Shown piece by piece: positions 8,992 through 16,993 of a DNA stretch of 64,000 nucleotides. Both the position numbers and the translations under genes were made by a program. The DNA comes from Paraburkholderia tropica (lineage in GTDB: Bacteria; Pseudomonadota; Gammaproteobacteria; Burkholderiales; Burkholderiaceae). The first letter of the stretch is position 1, and the number at the start of each line of letters is the position of its first letter. The stretch is taken from NCBI RefSeq assembly GCF_914484835.1, contig NZ_CAJZAR010000079.1:124001-188000 (forward strand), given 5' to 3'. The notes beneath the pieces are model-generated. The model was not told the DNA's origin, did no database searches, and saw nothing but the letters and a program-made list of their open reading frames with translations.

Positions 8992-10158
8992 ATGAAAAAA
9001 ACCCTCATCCTCGCTGGCGTTCTCGGTGCCTTTGCCATGAGCGCGCATGCGCAAAGCAGCGTCACCCTTTACGGCTCTCTCGATGCCGGCATCGTCTACG
9101 CGAACAACGCTGGTGGCCACAGCCTGTGGGCCCAGGGCAGCGGCGCGCTGTCGCACAACTACTTCGGCCTGAAGGGCTCTGAAGACCTCGGTGGCGGTCT
9201 GAAGGCCATCTTCAAGTTGGAAAGCGGCTTCAACATCGGTAACGGCTCGTTCAGCGAATCGGACACGATCTTCAACCGTCAGGCCTATGTCGGCCTGCAG
9301 AGCGACCAGTACGGCGCCCTGACACTCGGCCGCCAGTACGACTCGATGAACCAGTACCTCGCGCCGCTCTCCGAAGCGGGCGCGGGCTTCGGCAACAACC
9401 TCGCGGGCCACCCGTTCGACAACGACAACTTCGCCCAGACGTTCTCGATCAAGAACGCGGTCAAGTACTCCAGCGCGAACTACGCGGGCTTCCAGTTCGG
9501 CGGCATGTACGGCTTCTCGAACCAGGCCGACGGCTTCGCGAACAGCCGCGCATGGAGCGCGGGCGCATCGTATAGCAACGGTCCGCTGAACGTCGCGGCC
9601 GGCTACCTGCAACTGAACAACTCGGGCACGGTGGGCGGCAACACGAGCGGCGCCGCGTCGGCTGACTCGAACATCTCGGCGCGCCTGCAGCGCAGCTTCG
9701 GCGTCGGCGCGAACTACACGTACGGCCCGGCGCAAGTCGGCTTCGTGTGGTCGCATTCGCAGATCGACGGCCTGCAAAGCCTCGGCAGCGGCGGCGCGAC
9801 GCTCGCCGGCGTGAGCGGCCTGAACCTGCACATGGACAACTACGAAATCAACGGCGCGTACCACCTCACACCGGCGCTCGCGTTCATCGGTTCGTACACG
9901 TTCACGGACGGCACCGTCACGGGCACGGGTACGGGCGACCAGAGCCCGAAGTGGCACACCGTCGTGCTCGGCACCGACTACTCGCTCAGCAAGCGCACCG
10001 ACGTCTACCTGGCCGGCGTGTACCAGCACGCTTCGGGTTCGCTCGGCGTGAACAGCGCGGGCCAGAGTCTGCAGAACGTGGCGGCGATCAACACGCTGTC
10101 GCCGTCGTCGACGAACAACCAGATCGCCGCGACGATCGGTCTGCGTCACCGCTTCTAA
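8992..10158 (+). CDS. Gram-negative trimeric porin (OmpC-like, Burkholderia type)
   Basis: An outer-membrane general diffusion porin of 388 residues. It has a signal peptide (MKKTLILAGVLGAFAMSAHA) cleaved before QSSVTLYGSLDAG, the hallmark first strand of Burkholderiaceae porins. The body is a series of amphipathic strands with glycine/asparagine turns, a PFDNDNF segment likely in constriction loop 3, and a C-terminal aromatic in GLRHRF as required for BAM recognition. The Met at 8992 is used rather than the one at 8956 because the signal peptide starts there and GGAG precedes it. The upstream 200 bases are AT-rich and contain a GAACA-N7-TGTTC inverted repeat at 8871-8887, a possible regulator site. 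Confidence 0.95.
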   Translation: MKKTLILAGVLGAFAMSAHAQSSVTLYGSLDAGIVYANNAGGHSLWAQGSGALSHNYFGLKGSEDLGGGLKAIFKLESGFNIGNGSFSESDTIFNRQAYVGLQSDQYGALTLGRQYDSMNQYLAPLSEAGAGFGNNLAGHPFDNDNFAQTFSIKNAVKYSSANYAGFQFGGMYGFSNQADGFANSRAWSAGASYSNGPLNVAAGYLQLNNSGTVGGNTSGAASADSNISARLQRSFGVGANYTYGPAQVGFVWSHSQIDGLQSLGSGGATLAGVSGLNLHMDNYEINGAYHLTPALAFIGSYTFTDGTVTGTGTGDQSPKWHTVVLGTDYSLSKRTDVYLAGVYQHASGSLGVNSAGQSLQNVAAINTLSPSSTNNQIAATIGLRHRF

Positions 10159-10563
10159 CACGCTCATCGGCGCGCGCCGAAGCGCGGATCAGCGGGATGG
10201 CGGCGCAATCCGCCGCTCGTTCTGCTTCACGCACAACGCACATGCGGCACAAGCGCATGTGCGTTTTTTCTTGAGCGATGGGTTGAGAGAGTCGGGTTGC
10301 GAGAGTCGGGTTGCACGAGTCGATGCAAGCGCGGCGCTCGATGCGTGCCTCTTCGCCGGATACTTCAATCGCTTCGTCGTTGCCGGGCGCTTCCCTCTTT
10401 CTCTTCGTCCGATCAACAACTCGCCGACGCGCGCCGCGTGTTCCCTCTTCGCTGTTGCATCTTTTTACGATATGCGAGGCCTCTGCCGCATCCTGCGTGC
10501 GTATACTCTTATGCAGCTTCCGCAGTCCCGCACTGCCTTTCGATCTGCATTCGTCACACCGCC
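10159..10563. other. Porin to lipoprotein intergenic region
   Basis: Besides the porin terminator, it holds an exact tandem copy of a 14-mer, GAGAGTCGGGTTGC, at 10287-10300 and 10301-10314, with a partial third copy. No gene is supported. Confidence 0.6.
10235..10265 (+). terminator. Porin gene terminator
   Basis: A 12-bp stem (AACGCACATGCG with its complement) and 7-base loop are followed by six T residues, 76 bases beyond the porin stop. Confidence 0.88.
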
Positions 10564-10917
10564 ATGAATACGCTTACGCAACGCCTCGCCGCCGTCCTGC
10601 CTTTCGCGCTGCTCGCAGCCTGCGGATCGTCGCCCTCCAGCACCGCCTCGAATGGCGAAACGATGATCTACGCGTCCTCGGCGCGTTCGCCGTCGTCGAT
10701 TGCGAACTGCCTCGAAGACCGTCTCTCGAACGTGCACGAATCGCGCTCGGGCAGCACCACGGAACTCACGGTGGGCTCGCGTTCGAACGCCTCGTATTTC
10801 GTCACGCTCACGCCGAACAACTACGGCTCGGTGATTCGCGTCACGCACGGCGCGTCTACCTCCGACGATCCGCCTGAAGAAAAGCTGCGCTTCGACGTGG
10901 CGCGCTGCACGACCTGA
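10564..10917 (+). CDS. Small lipoprotein of unknown function
   Basis: A 117-residue predicted lipoprotein. The N-terminal signal ends in a lipobox LLAAC, so Cys20 would be acylated; Gly follows it, giving no inner-membrane retention signal, so outer-membrane sorting is likely. The mature part contains two more cysteines (NCLEDR and ARCTT) that could pair, and an STTELTVGSRS beta-rich stretch. The Met at 10564 is used because the longer reading from 10297 places the signal sequence internally. The family was not recognised with confidence. Confidence 0.72.
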   Translation: MNTLTQRLAAVLPFALLAACGSSPSSTASNGETMIYASSARSPSSIANCLEDRLSNVHESRSGSTTELTVGSRSNASYFVTLTPNNYGSVIRVTHGASTSDDPPEEKLRFDVARCTT

Positions 10918-11029
10918 TGCGTTGAACGTAACGGCCGGCGCATGATTTATTTACTGCGCCGAACCCCTGTCACGAAGCGGTCACATCTGCGATGATGTGC
11001 GCCCTTTCGACTTCGCACGGCATCGCTTC

Positions 11030-11536
11030 ATGGCTTCAGGGACCGCACATCACGCCACCGGATGGGCAGCAGGCGTCATCGCCGCCGCCCTCGTCACGCG
11101 CATGGGAGCCGACGGTCCCTGGCATCTCTACGCCGCGCTCGCGTTCGTCGCGGGCGTCGCGGGCGGCACCGCGCCCGACTGGCTCGAAGTCGCCTGGTGG
11201 AGCAAGAAGCGTCGCCTGTGGATCACGCATCGCACGATCACGCATTGGGGCATCGGCTGGATCGCGCTGCTGGTGGGCTCGTATCGCGAACTGGGCCATC
11301 AGATGTGGGCCGCGCCCGCCTTCGGCTTCGCGTGCGGCGGACTGATCCATCTGTTCGCGGACTGGCCGAATCCGCTCGGCGTGCCCTGGATCGTGCGCCG
11401 TCATTCGCTGAACTTGTGGCGCAGCGGGCATTGCGATCTGATCGTGGTCGCGGCGTCGTGGGTCGCCGCCTGGTTTTTCGCCGTGCACGGCGTACCGCAT
11501 AGCTGGTCGCTGGAACCGCTGCGCCGACTCGTCTGA
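11030..11536 (+). CDS. YdjM-like membrane-bound metal-dependent hydrolase family protein
   Basis: A 168-residue inner-membrane protein resembling the LexA-regulated YdjM family. It has three or four hydrophobic segments and conserved histidines and acids in the family positions: an N-terminal HHATGW block, GGTAPDWLE near residues 51-59, and THRTITHW near residues 71-78. Members are called metal-dependent hydrolases by fold but the reaction is not established. The ATG at 11030 fits the family start (MASGTAHHATG); a GTG at 10997 would add 11 residues. No SOS box was seen upstream. Confidence 0.75.
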   Translation: MASGTAHHATGWAAGVIAAALVTRMGADGPWHLYAALAFVAGVAGGTAPDWLEVAWWSKKRRLWITHRTITHWGIGWIALLVGSYRELGHQMWAAPAFGFACGGLIHLFADWPNPLGVPWIVRRHSLNLWRSGHCDLIVVAASWVAAWFFAVHGVPHSWSLEPLRRLV

Positions 11537-11616
11537 TTGATCGGGATTCCGAAGTAAATCGGTGAAGCGCTCGGTGACTTTCTCAGTGACTTGCCCGTAT
11601 CCAGCGAGCGTGAAAA

Positions 11617-11636
11617 CGGGCGGCCTGAGCCGCCCG
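11617..11636 (-). terminator. Terminator after the ALDH gene
   Basis: An 8-bp stem (CGGGCGGC with its complement) with a CTGA loop lies 11 bases past the dehydrogenase stop; TTTTC follows on the minus strand. Confidence 0.7.
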
Positions 11637-11646
11637 CCTGCGCACA

Positions 11647-13146
11647 TCAGTCCAGCGTAAAGTCGATACCCTGCGCAAGCGGCAGCGCCGACGAATAATT
11701 CACCGTGTTCGTCGCGCGCCGCATATAGCCCTTCCACGCATCCGAGCCCGATTCGCGTCCGCCGCCGGTTTCCTTTTCGCCGCCGAATGCGCCGCCGATT
11801 TCCGCGCCGCTCGGTCCGATGTTGACGTTCGCGATGCCGCAATCGCTACCCGACGCCGACAGGAAACGCTCGGCCTCGCGCAGATCGGTCGTGAACGCGC
11901 ACGACGACAAACCATGCGCCGCCGCGTTGTTCGCGGCCACGGCCTCGTCGAACTCGCGATACTTCATGACGTAGAGAATCGGCGCAAAAGTTTCCTTGAG
12001 CACGACCGCGCTTTGCGACGGCATTTCCACCAGCGCGGGGCGCACGTAATAGCCGTTCGACAAGCCGTCGACATTCACGCGCTCGCCGCCCGTCACCTTG
12101 CCGCCTTCCACGCGCGCCTGCTCAAGCGCGGCTTGCATCTGCTCGAATGCGCGCGCGTCGATCAGCGGTCCCATCAAGGTGCCCGCCGTGAGCGGATTGC
12201 CGATCGGCACCTTCGCGTAGAGCTGTTTCAGACGCTCGACGGTGGCCTCGTAGACGCTCTCGTGCACGAACAGCCGGCGCAGCGTGGTGCAGCGCTGCCC
12301 CGCCGTGCCGACGGCGGAGAACAGAATGCCGCGCAGCGCGAGTTCGCGATCGGCGCTCGCGGTGACGATGCCCGCATTGTTGCCGCCCAGTTCGAGAATC
12401 GCGCGCCCGAAACGCTGCGCCACGGCGACGCCGACTGCGCGGCCCATTTCCGTGCTACCGGTCGCGCTGACGATGGCCGCACGCGGATCGGCCACAAGTT
12501 TTTCGCCGACATCGCGTCCGCCGACGACCAGCGAGACGAGCCCCTCGGGCGCATCGCCGAAGGCGCGCAGCGTGTCATCCATGATTTTCTGCACCGCGAG
12601 CGCGGTGAGCGGCGTTTTCTCCGAGGGCTTCCAGATCACAGGATTGCCGCAGACAAGCGCGAGCGCCGCATTCCAGGACCAGACCGCGACGGGGAAATTG
12701 AACGCGGAAATCACCGCGCACACGCCCATCGGATGCCAGCTTTCCGCCATGCGATGGCCGGGACGCTCGGAGGCGATGGTCAGGCCATAGAGTTGCCGCG
12801 AGAGACCGACCGCGAAATCGCAGATGTCGATCATCTCCTGCACTTCGCCGAGCCCCTCTTGCAGGATCTTGCCGGCTTCCAGCGAGACGAGGCTGCCGAG
12901 CGCTTCCTTGCGGGCGCGCAGGCGCTCGCCGAGCAAGCGCACCAGTTCGCCCCGGCGCGGCGCCGGCACGTTGCGCCACTGCAGAAATGCGGCGTGCGCG
13001 CGCGTGAGCGCGGCGTCCACATCGGCGGGCGACTGGCTCGCGACGCGCCCGATGGCTTCGCCGGATATCGGCGATTTGACTACGATGTCACCCGACCCGG
13101 CCTCTTCTGAAATGCCGAGGTCGGCAAGAATACGCGCTGCGTTCAT
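11647..13146 (-). CDS. amaB: ALDH7-family aldehyde dehydrogenase, probable alpha-aminoadipic semialdehyde dehydrogenase
   Basis: An NAD-dependent aldehyde dehydrogenase of 499 residues. Sequence blocks such as GVCAVISAFNFPVAVWSWN and PVIWKPSEKTPLTA are those of the antiquitin (ALDH7) branch, whose bacterial members oxidise 2-aminoadipate semialdehyde in lysine catabolism. Catalytic residues are in place: Glu252 in LELGGNN and nucleophile Cys286 in GQRCTTLRRLF. The Met at 13146 has AAGGAT at the right distance. No lysine-pathway gene is adjacent, so the substrate is inferred from the family branch. The upstream region carries three copies of the TTTCCGAT palindrome described separately. Confidence 0.88.
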   Translation of the reverse strand: MNAARILADLGISEEAGSGDIVVKSPISGEAIGRVASQSPADVDAALTRAHAAFLQWRNVPAPRRGELVRLLGERLRARKEALGSLVSLEAGKILQEGLGEVQEMIDICDFAVGLSRQLYGLTIASERPGHRMAESWHPMGVCAVISAFNFPVAVWSWNAALALVCGNPVIWKPSEKTPLTALAVQKIMDDTLRAFGDAPEGLVSLVVGGRDVGEKLVADPRAAIVSATGSTEMGRAVGVAVAQRFGRAILELGGNNAGIVTASADRELALRGILFSAVGTAGQRCTTLRRLFVHESVYEATVERLKQLYAKVPIGNPLTAGTLMGPLIDARAFEQMQAALEQARVEGGKVTGGERVNVDGLSNGYYVRPALVEMPSQSAVVLKETFAPILYVMKYREFDEAVAANNAAAHGLSSCAFTTDLREAERFLSASGSDCGIANVNIGPSGAEIGGAFGGEKETGGGRESGSDAWKGYMRRATNTVNYSSALPLAQGIDFTLD

Positions 13147-13160
13147 GACCGATCCTTTTA

Positions 13161-13372
13161 TTTCCGATAAGAAACAAACTCTCGTGCGCCGACTATACAC
13201 GGCACCCGATAGCGCATCAAGACGGGAAAAAATGGACGGCGCGCGGGGGCGGAATCCCCGTATGGCAAGCCACAGCGCGCGATTGCGCGAGTCTGGAGCA
13301 GGAAGGATGGGCGCGGCGAAAGAGTTTCCGATCAGAAACTTTTGAGCGAAGGGACGCGTTTCCTATCGGAAA
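13161..13372. repeat. Three copies of the GTTTCCGATCGGAAAC palindrome upstream of the ALDH gene
   Basis: Copies are TTTCCGATAAGAAAC at 13161-13175, GTTTCCGATCAGAAAC at 13324-13339 and GTTTCCTATCGGAAA at 13358-13372, each one to three bases from the perfect palindrome at 33365. They account for the recognisable structure in the 321-base gap 13147-13467; no gene is seen there. Confidence 0.7.
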
Positions 13373-13467
13373 ATGAGAAAAATCGGGCGCGGGAAACGTG
13401 CGAGGTGGCGGTGCGAAGCCGCCGCCCGATCGTCCGCGCCAGAAGCGGCGGCATCGATGGAAAACCG

Positions 13468-13998
13468 TCAGCGCGCGGAACCGTTGCCCGGTCCGCCCTG
13501 CGCATCCTGAGCGCCGCGCCACCGGTTCGGACCGCCTTGACCACCTTGGCCACCCTGCCCGCTGGCGCCGCCCTGGCGATTCTGCGCCGCGCCGTTCGAG
13601 CCCGGCGCATGACCCCAGCCGTCACGGCCGGCAGGCGCGGCGTCCGCAGCAGGCCCGCCCGCTCCGCGCTGGCCGTAGGCGGGCCGCGCCTGGTCGGGCC
13701 CGCGTCCGCGATGATCGTCGGCTTGCGGCTGGCCGTGGCGAGTGTCGCCGCCCCGACGCTCGCCATCATCGCGACGACCGCCGACCGCGATTTCGACCGA
13801 ACTCACCGTGCCGTATCCTGGCCCGTATGCCGGCCCGTATCCTGGCCCGTAAGCCGGCGCAGAACCATAGACCGGCGCCGCCGGATAAACCTGAGCGCCG
13901 CCCTGATCGCCATAGCCGTAACCCGCCCCATACCCCGGACCGACCACGCACCCCGCCAACGCCACGGCAGCTCCAGCCGCCAGCCACAGTTTCAGCAT
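13468..13998 (-). CDS. Glycine-rich lipoprotein
   Basis: A 176-residue predicted lipoprotein with signal sequence and lipobox VALAGC (Cys17). The mature chain is low-complexity: a Gly/Tyr/Pro repeat region (PAYGPGYGPAYGPGYG, residues about 48-63), a short ordered-looking VSSVEIAVGG segment, then an Arg/Asp/Gln/Gly-rich tail ending in GGQGGQGG runs. Such proteins occur on the Burkholderia cell surface but have no defined job. The sequence bias makes homology searches unreliable. It is downstream of, and on the same strand as, the 43-residue secreted peptide gene. Confidence 0.65.
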   Translation of the reverse strand: MLKLWLAAGAAVALAGCVVGPGYGAGYGYGDQGGAQVYPAAPVYGSAPAYGPGYGPAYGPGYGTVSSVEIAVGGRRDDGERRGGDTRHGQPQADDHRGRGPDQARPAYGQRGAGGPAADAAPAGRDGWGHAPGSNGAAQNRQGGASGQGGQGGQGGPNRWRGAQDAQGGPGNGSAR

Positions 13999-14046
13999 CG
14001 CTACTCCTCGAATCGTTACGCAAAGATCTCGCGATCAACAAAAAAC

Positions 14047-14063
14047 CCCGCAGCGATTGCGGG
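14047..14063 (-). terminator. Terminator of the 43-residue peptide gene
   Basis: A stem CCCGCA/TGCGGG with a GCGAT loop is followed by six T residues on the minus strand, 24 bases after the stop at 14087. Confidence 0.78.
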
Positions 14064-14086
14064 ACTCGTGGGACCGCACCGGCGCT

Positions 14087-14218
14087 TTAGCGGCAGCGCT
14101 TTTCCCAGTGGTGATGCACGCGGACCTTGTGGCAGTCGTGATGCACGCTGGCCTGTGCCGACGAAACGCCGGCCGCGACGATACCCAGCGCGGCAAGTGC
14201 GAGGAGGATGGACTTCAT
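14087..14218 (-). CDS. 43-residue secreted His/Cys-rich peptide
   Basis: A tiny gene with all the parts of a real one: GGAGC before the ATG at 14218, a textbook signal peptide (MKSILLALAALGIVAAG, cleavage after AQA near residue 23) and a terminator just after the stop. The mature peptide is only about 20 residues, ending HHHWEKRCR, with two cysteines (DCHK and RCR) that could form one disulfide and five histidines able to bind metal. The function is unknown. The frame stays open upstream to 14485, but that extension lacks coding character. Confidence 0.7.
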   Translation of the reverse strand: MKSILLALAALGIVAAGVSSAQASVHHDCHKVRVHHHWEKRCR

Positions 14219-14518
14219 GGATTGCTCCGATCGATTGAATGCGGGGCTCGGATCGTAGCAACGGGTGTCGCGCGGCGCGAGGAACGTAAAAGGCCGCCTG
14301 ACAATCGCGGCGAAGCGCGAGAAAGCGAAGAATTCGCAGCGCCGATGCCAAACGTCGAGGACCCGGGTCAGAGAGGGATCGGAGGCGTGGGCGAAGAACG
14401 AGGAAGTCAGGTCAACCGCTGAACCGCACATTGCCGCCCGCGCAGCGGACGGCGGCAAACCAGCACGCAGCGTATCAGCCCGCACGGCCTGCCAGAACGC
14501 GCCGCGTAGCCATCGTGC
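14219..14518. other. Intergenic region without recognised features
   Basis: Three hundred bases between the 43-residue peptide start and the end of the 67-residue gene. I see no gene, repeat or strong promoter. Confidence 0.5.
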
Positions 14519-14722
14519 TCACGTTTCTTCCGTGCATTCCGCGCGCCCCATGCGATGGCCGATGATCAAACCGGCGTCGTAGGCGGTTTCCAGCGCGCGG
14601 CCGACGTCTTCCGCGCTCACGAGGTGAAAGTCGGCGGTTTGCTTTCCGGTCAGTTCGAAGCGCTCGATACCGAGCGTTCTACGCGAGATGGCCAGCAATA
14701 ATTCGAGGCGTTCGTCATACAT
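14519..14722 (-). CDS. Conserved-looking 67-residue hypothetical protein
   Basis: A short soluble protein (MYDERLELLLAISRRT...) predicted to be mainly helical, with an ADFHLVSAEDVGRALETAYDAG core. A GGAG ribosome-binding site lies eight bases before the ATG at 14722, and GC content at third codon positions is high, so it is likely translated. No domain is recognised with confidence. It is a single gene with no apparent partner. Confidence 0.55.
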   Translation of the reverse strand: MYDERLELLLAISRRTLGIERFELTGKQTADFHLVSAEDVGRALETAYDAGLIIGHRMGRAECTEET

Positions 14723-15060
14723 TTTCTTTACTCCATTTGATCCTTCTCATCCAATCTAATAATAAGGACGGGGATAGCGTTCTTCACGCGGCGCCGCGAC
14801 GCATATCGAGGCTCTATTCAAATTCTTACTACATTGAAAGACAGCGCCGACACCAGTAAGATCCGCGGCAATCTTTAAGGATTGTCAATTCGAAGCCCTA
14901 AACGATTTCGGCGGCGTTCAGGCTCGCAAGGCAGACGCCCCAGACCGCGACGCGCCCCGCGCAAATCCACGACACTGGCCATCTGGCCGAGTTTCCTAAA
15001 CGCGACGTTTTGCTATGATCGGAAACCTGCCAGCCCCAGTCCCCATTTCAGATCCCGCTC
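14723..15060 (+). other. Regulator upstream region
   Basis: This gap precedes the XRE-cupin gene. A possible promoter reads TTTCCT, 16 bases, then TATGAT at 15014-15019, giving a leader of about 40 bases. A half copy of the palindrome (GATCGGAAAC, 15017-15026) overlaps it. Nothing else stands out. Confidence 0.4.
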
Positions 15061-15735
15061 ATGGAAACCCCGCTCGCGCCATCGGCCGGCTCGTCGACCG
15101 CCGACCTCGGACGCCGCGTCCGCGCCGCGCGTCTCGCCCAGGATCTGACGATCGACTACGCCAGCCGCGTCTGCGGCGTGTCGCGCTCGACGCTCTCGAA
15201 GATCGAAAACGGCCTGATGTCGCCCACTTTCGACGTGCTGCAGAAGATCGTCGCCGGCCTGAACATCGACCTCGTGGAACTGTTCGGCTCCACGCCCAAG
15301 GCCGATTTCGGCGGTCGTCGCGCGCTCACGCGGCGCGGCGCGGGCAAACCGCATGCGTATCGCGGCTATGAGATGGAATTGCTCGCCACCGAACTCGCGC
15401 ACAAGGCGATGCTGCCGTTTCTCGTGCGTATCACCGCGCATTCGACCGACGCCTTCGACGACTGGGGCCGCCACGAAGGCGAGGAATTCATCTATGTGCT
15501 CAGCGGCAGCGTGTGTCTCTACACCGAGCTCTACACGCCCACGCAGCTCGAAGCGGGCGACAGTCTCTATTTCGACAGCCGCACCGGCCATTACGCGGTC
15601 TCGACCAGCGAGGAAGACGCCGTCGTGATCTGGATGTCCACCGGCGCCGCCGTGCCCGGCTCGCCCGCGCAGGAAGAAGAAGCGACGCCCGCCGCGAAGC
15701 CGACGCGTTCCAAAAGGAAACTTTCGTCGGCTTGA
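15061..15735 (+). CDS. XRE-family HTH regulator with C-terminal cupin domain
   Basis: A 224-residue transcription factor. Residues about 14-70 form a lambda-repressor-like helix-turn-helix (GRRVRAARLAQDLT, then VSRSTLSKIENG as the recognition region). Residues about 125-195 form a small cupin barrel with HEGEEFIYVLSGSV and GDSLYFDSRTGH, the two metal-binding cupin motifs. Members sense a small ligand and control amine, sugar or amino-acid catabolic genes, often near themselves. The tail (residues 200-224) is basic and Ala/Pro-rich. It converges on pcaQ, and its target is not evident. Confidence 0.85.
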   Translation: METPLAPSAGSSTADLGRRVRAARLAQDLTIDYASRVCGVSRSTLSKIENGLMSPTFDVLQKIVAGLNIDLVELFGSTPKADFGGRRALTRRGAGKPHAYRGYEMELLATELAHKAMLPFLVRITAHSTDAFDDWGRHEGEEFIYVLSGSVCLYTELYTPTQLEAGDSLYFDSRTGHYAVSTSEEDAVVIWMSTGAAVPGSPAQEEEATPAAKPTRSKRKLSSA

Positions 15736-15747
15736 GGAAACGCGCGC

Positions 15748-15810
15748 GGCTTTAGCGGCTTTAGCGGCTTTAGCGGCTTTAGCGGCTTTAGCGGCTTCGG
15801 CGGCTTCGGC
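15748..15810. repeat. Seven tandem 9-bp units between convergent genes
   Basis: Five exact GGCTTTAGC units are followed by two GGCTTCGGC units and a partial eighth. The array fills most of the 79 bases between the cupin regulator stop (15735) and the pcaQ stop (15815). Such arrays change length by slippage. Confidence 0.9.
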
Positions 15811-15814
15811 GGCT

Positions 15815-16852
15815 TTACCCACTGGAACGGCTCGCGCGACCCGGTTTTTCCGCGACCACCGGCTCCGGCTGACGCTTGCGCGATCGGCGTCCCGACGCGG
15901 CCGCGTGCGCCGCCGCATCGCGTTCGCGCGCCGCGGCCCGCATGGCGTCGATCAGCGCGCGGCCCACCGCAGAGGGCTGCGTGTCGGTGCGCTGGATCAG
16001 GCCGACCGGTTCCTCGCCGCCCGCCACCGGCAAGGGCAGGCGCACGAGCGAGCCGTGCCGCAGGTCGTACTCCACCGCGCCCGACGGCACGAACCACACC
16101 GCGTCGTTTTCCAGCGCCATCGCGCGCCCGACCGATACCGACAGCAACTCCACCGACGACGTCAGCGGCGGCGCGCCCCACGCCGCCAGCAGACTGTCCG
16201 CGGCCTGGCGGATCAGCGTGCCGAACGGCGGCAGCACGAGCGGAAACTGCGTCGGGAACTGCGCGAGCGGCCGCGCCGCGCCCGCGCCCTGCAACAGCGG
16301 ATGACCCGCGCGCACAACCACCGTCATCGGCTCGTTGTAAAGCTGCTCGAAACTCAGGCCCACCATGCGCTCGGGATCGGCGAGACGGCCCACCGCGAAG
16401 CTGATCGCGCCCGCCTTGAGGCGTTCGAGCAGCTCCGTGTTGGCCCCCGTCAGCAGCCGCACGCTCACGCGCGGCCACTCGCCGGCGAAGCGCCGCATGG
16501 CGTCGGGCAGCAGCGCCGTGGCGACCGTCGGCAACACGCCGATTTCGAGCGTCGCCGCCACCGCGCCCTCGTCGCGCGCGAGCAAGGCCACGCCCTGACG
16601 CAGCGCGCTCACGCACGCGCTCGCGTGCGGCATGAACAACTGCCCCTCGTGCGTGGGCACCGCGCCGTGGCGGCCGCGCTCGAACAGCTTCACGCCCAGC
16701 GCCGACTCCAGCTCGGCGATGGTCTTCGAGACGGCGGGCTGCGTCACCGACAGGCTTTCCGCCGCCTGCTGCACGCTGCCGAACTGCGCCACCGCGAGAA
16801 AACACTGCAAATGCCGGAATTTGACGCGCGAATCCGCAAGCCGGTTTTCCAT
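15815..16852 (-). CDS. pcaQ: LysR-type regulator of protocatechuate genes (PcaQ)
   Basis: A 345-residue LysR regulator whose N-terminal helix-turn-helix (residues about 8-67) is of the PcaQ type (RHLQCFLAVAQFGSVQQAA, then SVTQPAVSKTIAELE). The rest is a two-lobed effector domain; the known inducer for PcaQ is beta-carboxy-cis,cis-muconate, the product of the dioxygenase next door. The last 35 residues are a basic Ala/Arg tail. It is divergent from pcaH, with an inverted repeat over its own start codon, which points to autoregulation together with activation of pcaHG. Confidence 0.88.
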   Translation of the reverse strand: MENRLADSRVKFRHLQCFLAVAQFGSVQQAAESLSVTQPAVSKTIAELESALGVKLFERGRHGAVPTHEGQLFMPHASACVSALRQGVALLARDEGAVAATLEIGVLPTVATALLPDAMRRFAGEWPRVSVRLLTGANTELLERLKAGAISFAVGRLADPERMVGLSFEQLYNEPMTVVVRAGHPLLQGAGAARPLAQFPTQFPLVLPPFGTLIRQAADSLLAAWGAPPLTSSVELLSVSVGRAMALENDAVWFVPSGAVEYDLRHGSLVRLPLPVAGGEEPVGLIQRTDTQPSAVGRALIDAMRAAARERDAAAHAAASGRRSRKRQPEPVVAEKPGRASRSSG

Positions 16853-16865
16853 AACGATCCGTTAT
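16851..16865. promoter_or_regulatory. Probable PcaQ operator
   Basis: The palindrome ATAACG-ATC-CGTTAT overlaps the pcaQ start codon in the 141-base pcaQ/pcaH divergent region. It has LysR geometry and resembles the ATAACC/GGTTAT arms known for PcaQ sites. Further TTAT/ATAA half-sites follow at 16862-16880. Confidence 0.6.
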
Positions 16866-16993
16866 ACGAGATGCGATAAAACATCATTTTGCATAACTTT
16901 TCCCCTTGGATAAAGTGGATGTCATCCGCGCAACGCGACCGTCCGCCGCGCGGCATAAATCCACTTCCCACAAATCTGCCAGGAGACAACCCC

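Noticed and set aside
10287..10314. Exact 14-base tandem duplication
   Set aside because: Too short and isolated to be assigned a role; recorded only as part of the intergenic note.
15748..15810. Tandem units considered as a CRISPR array
   Set aside because: Units are 9 bases with no spacers; a plain short tandem repeat.
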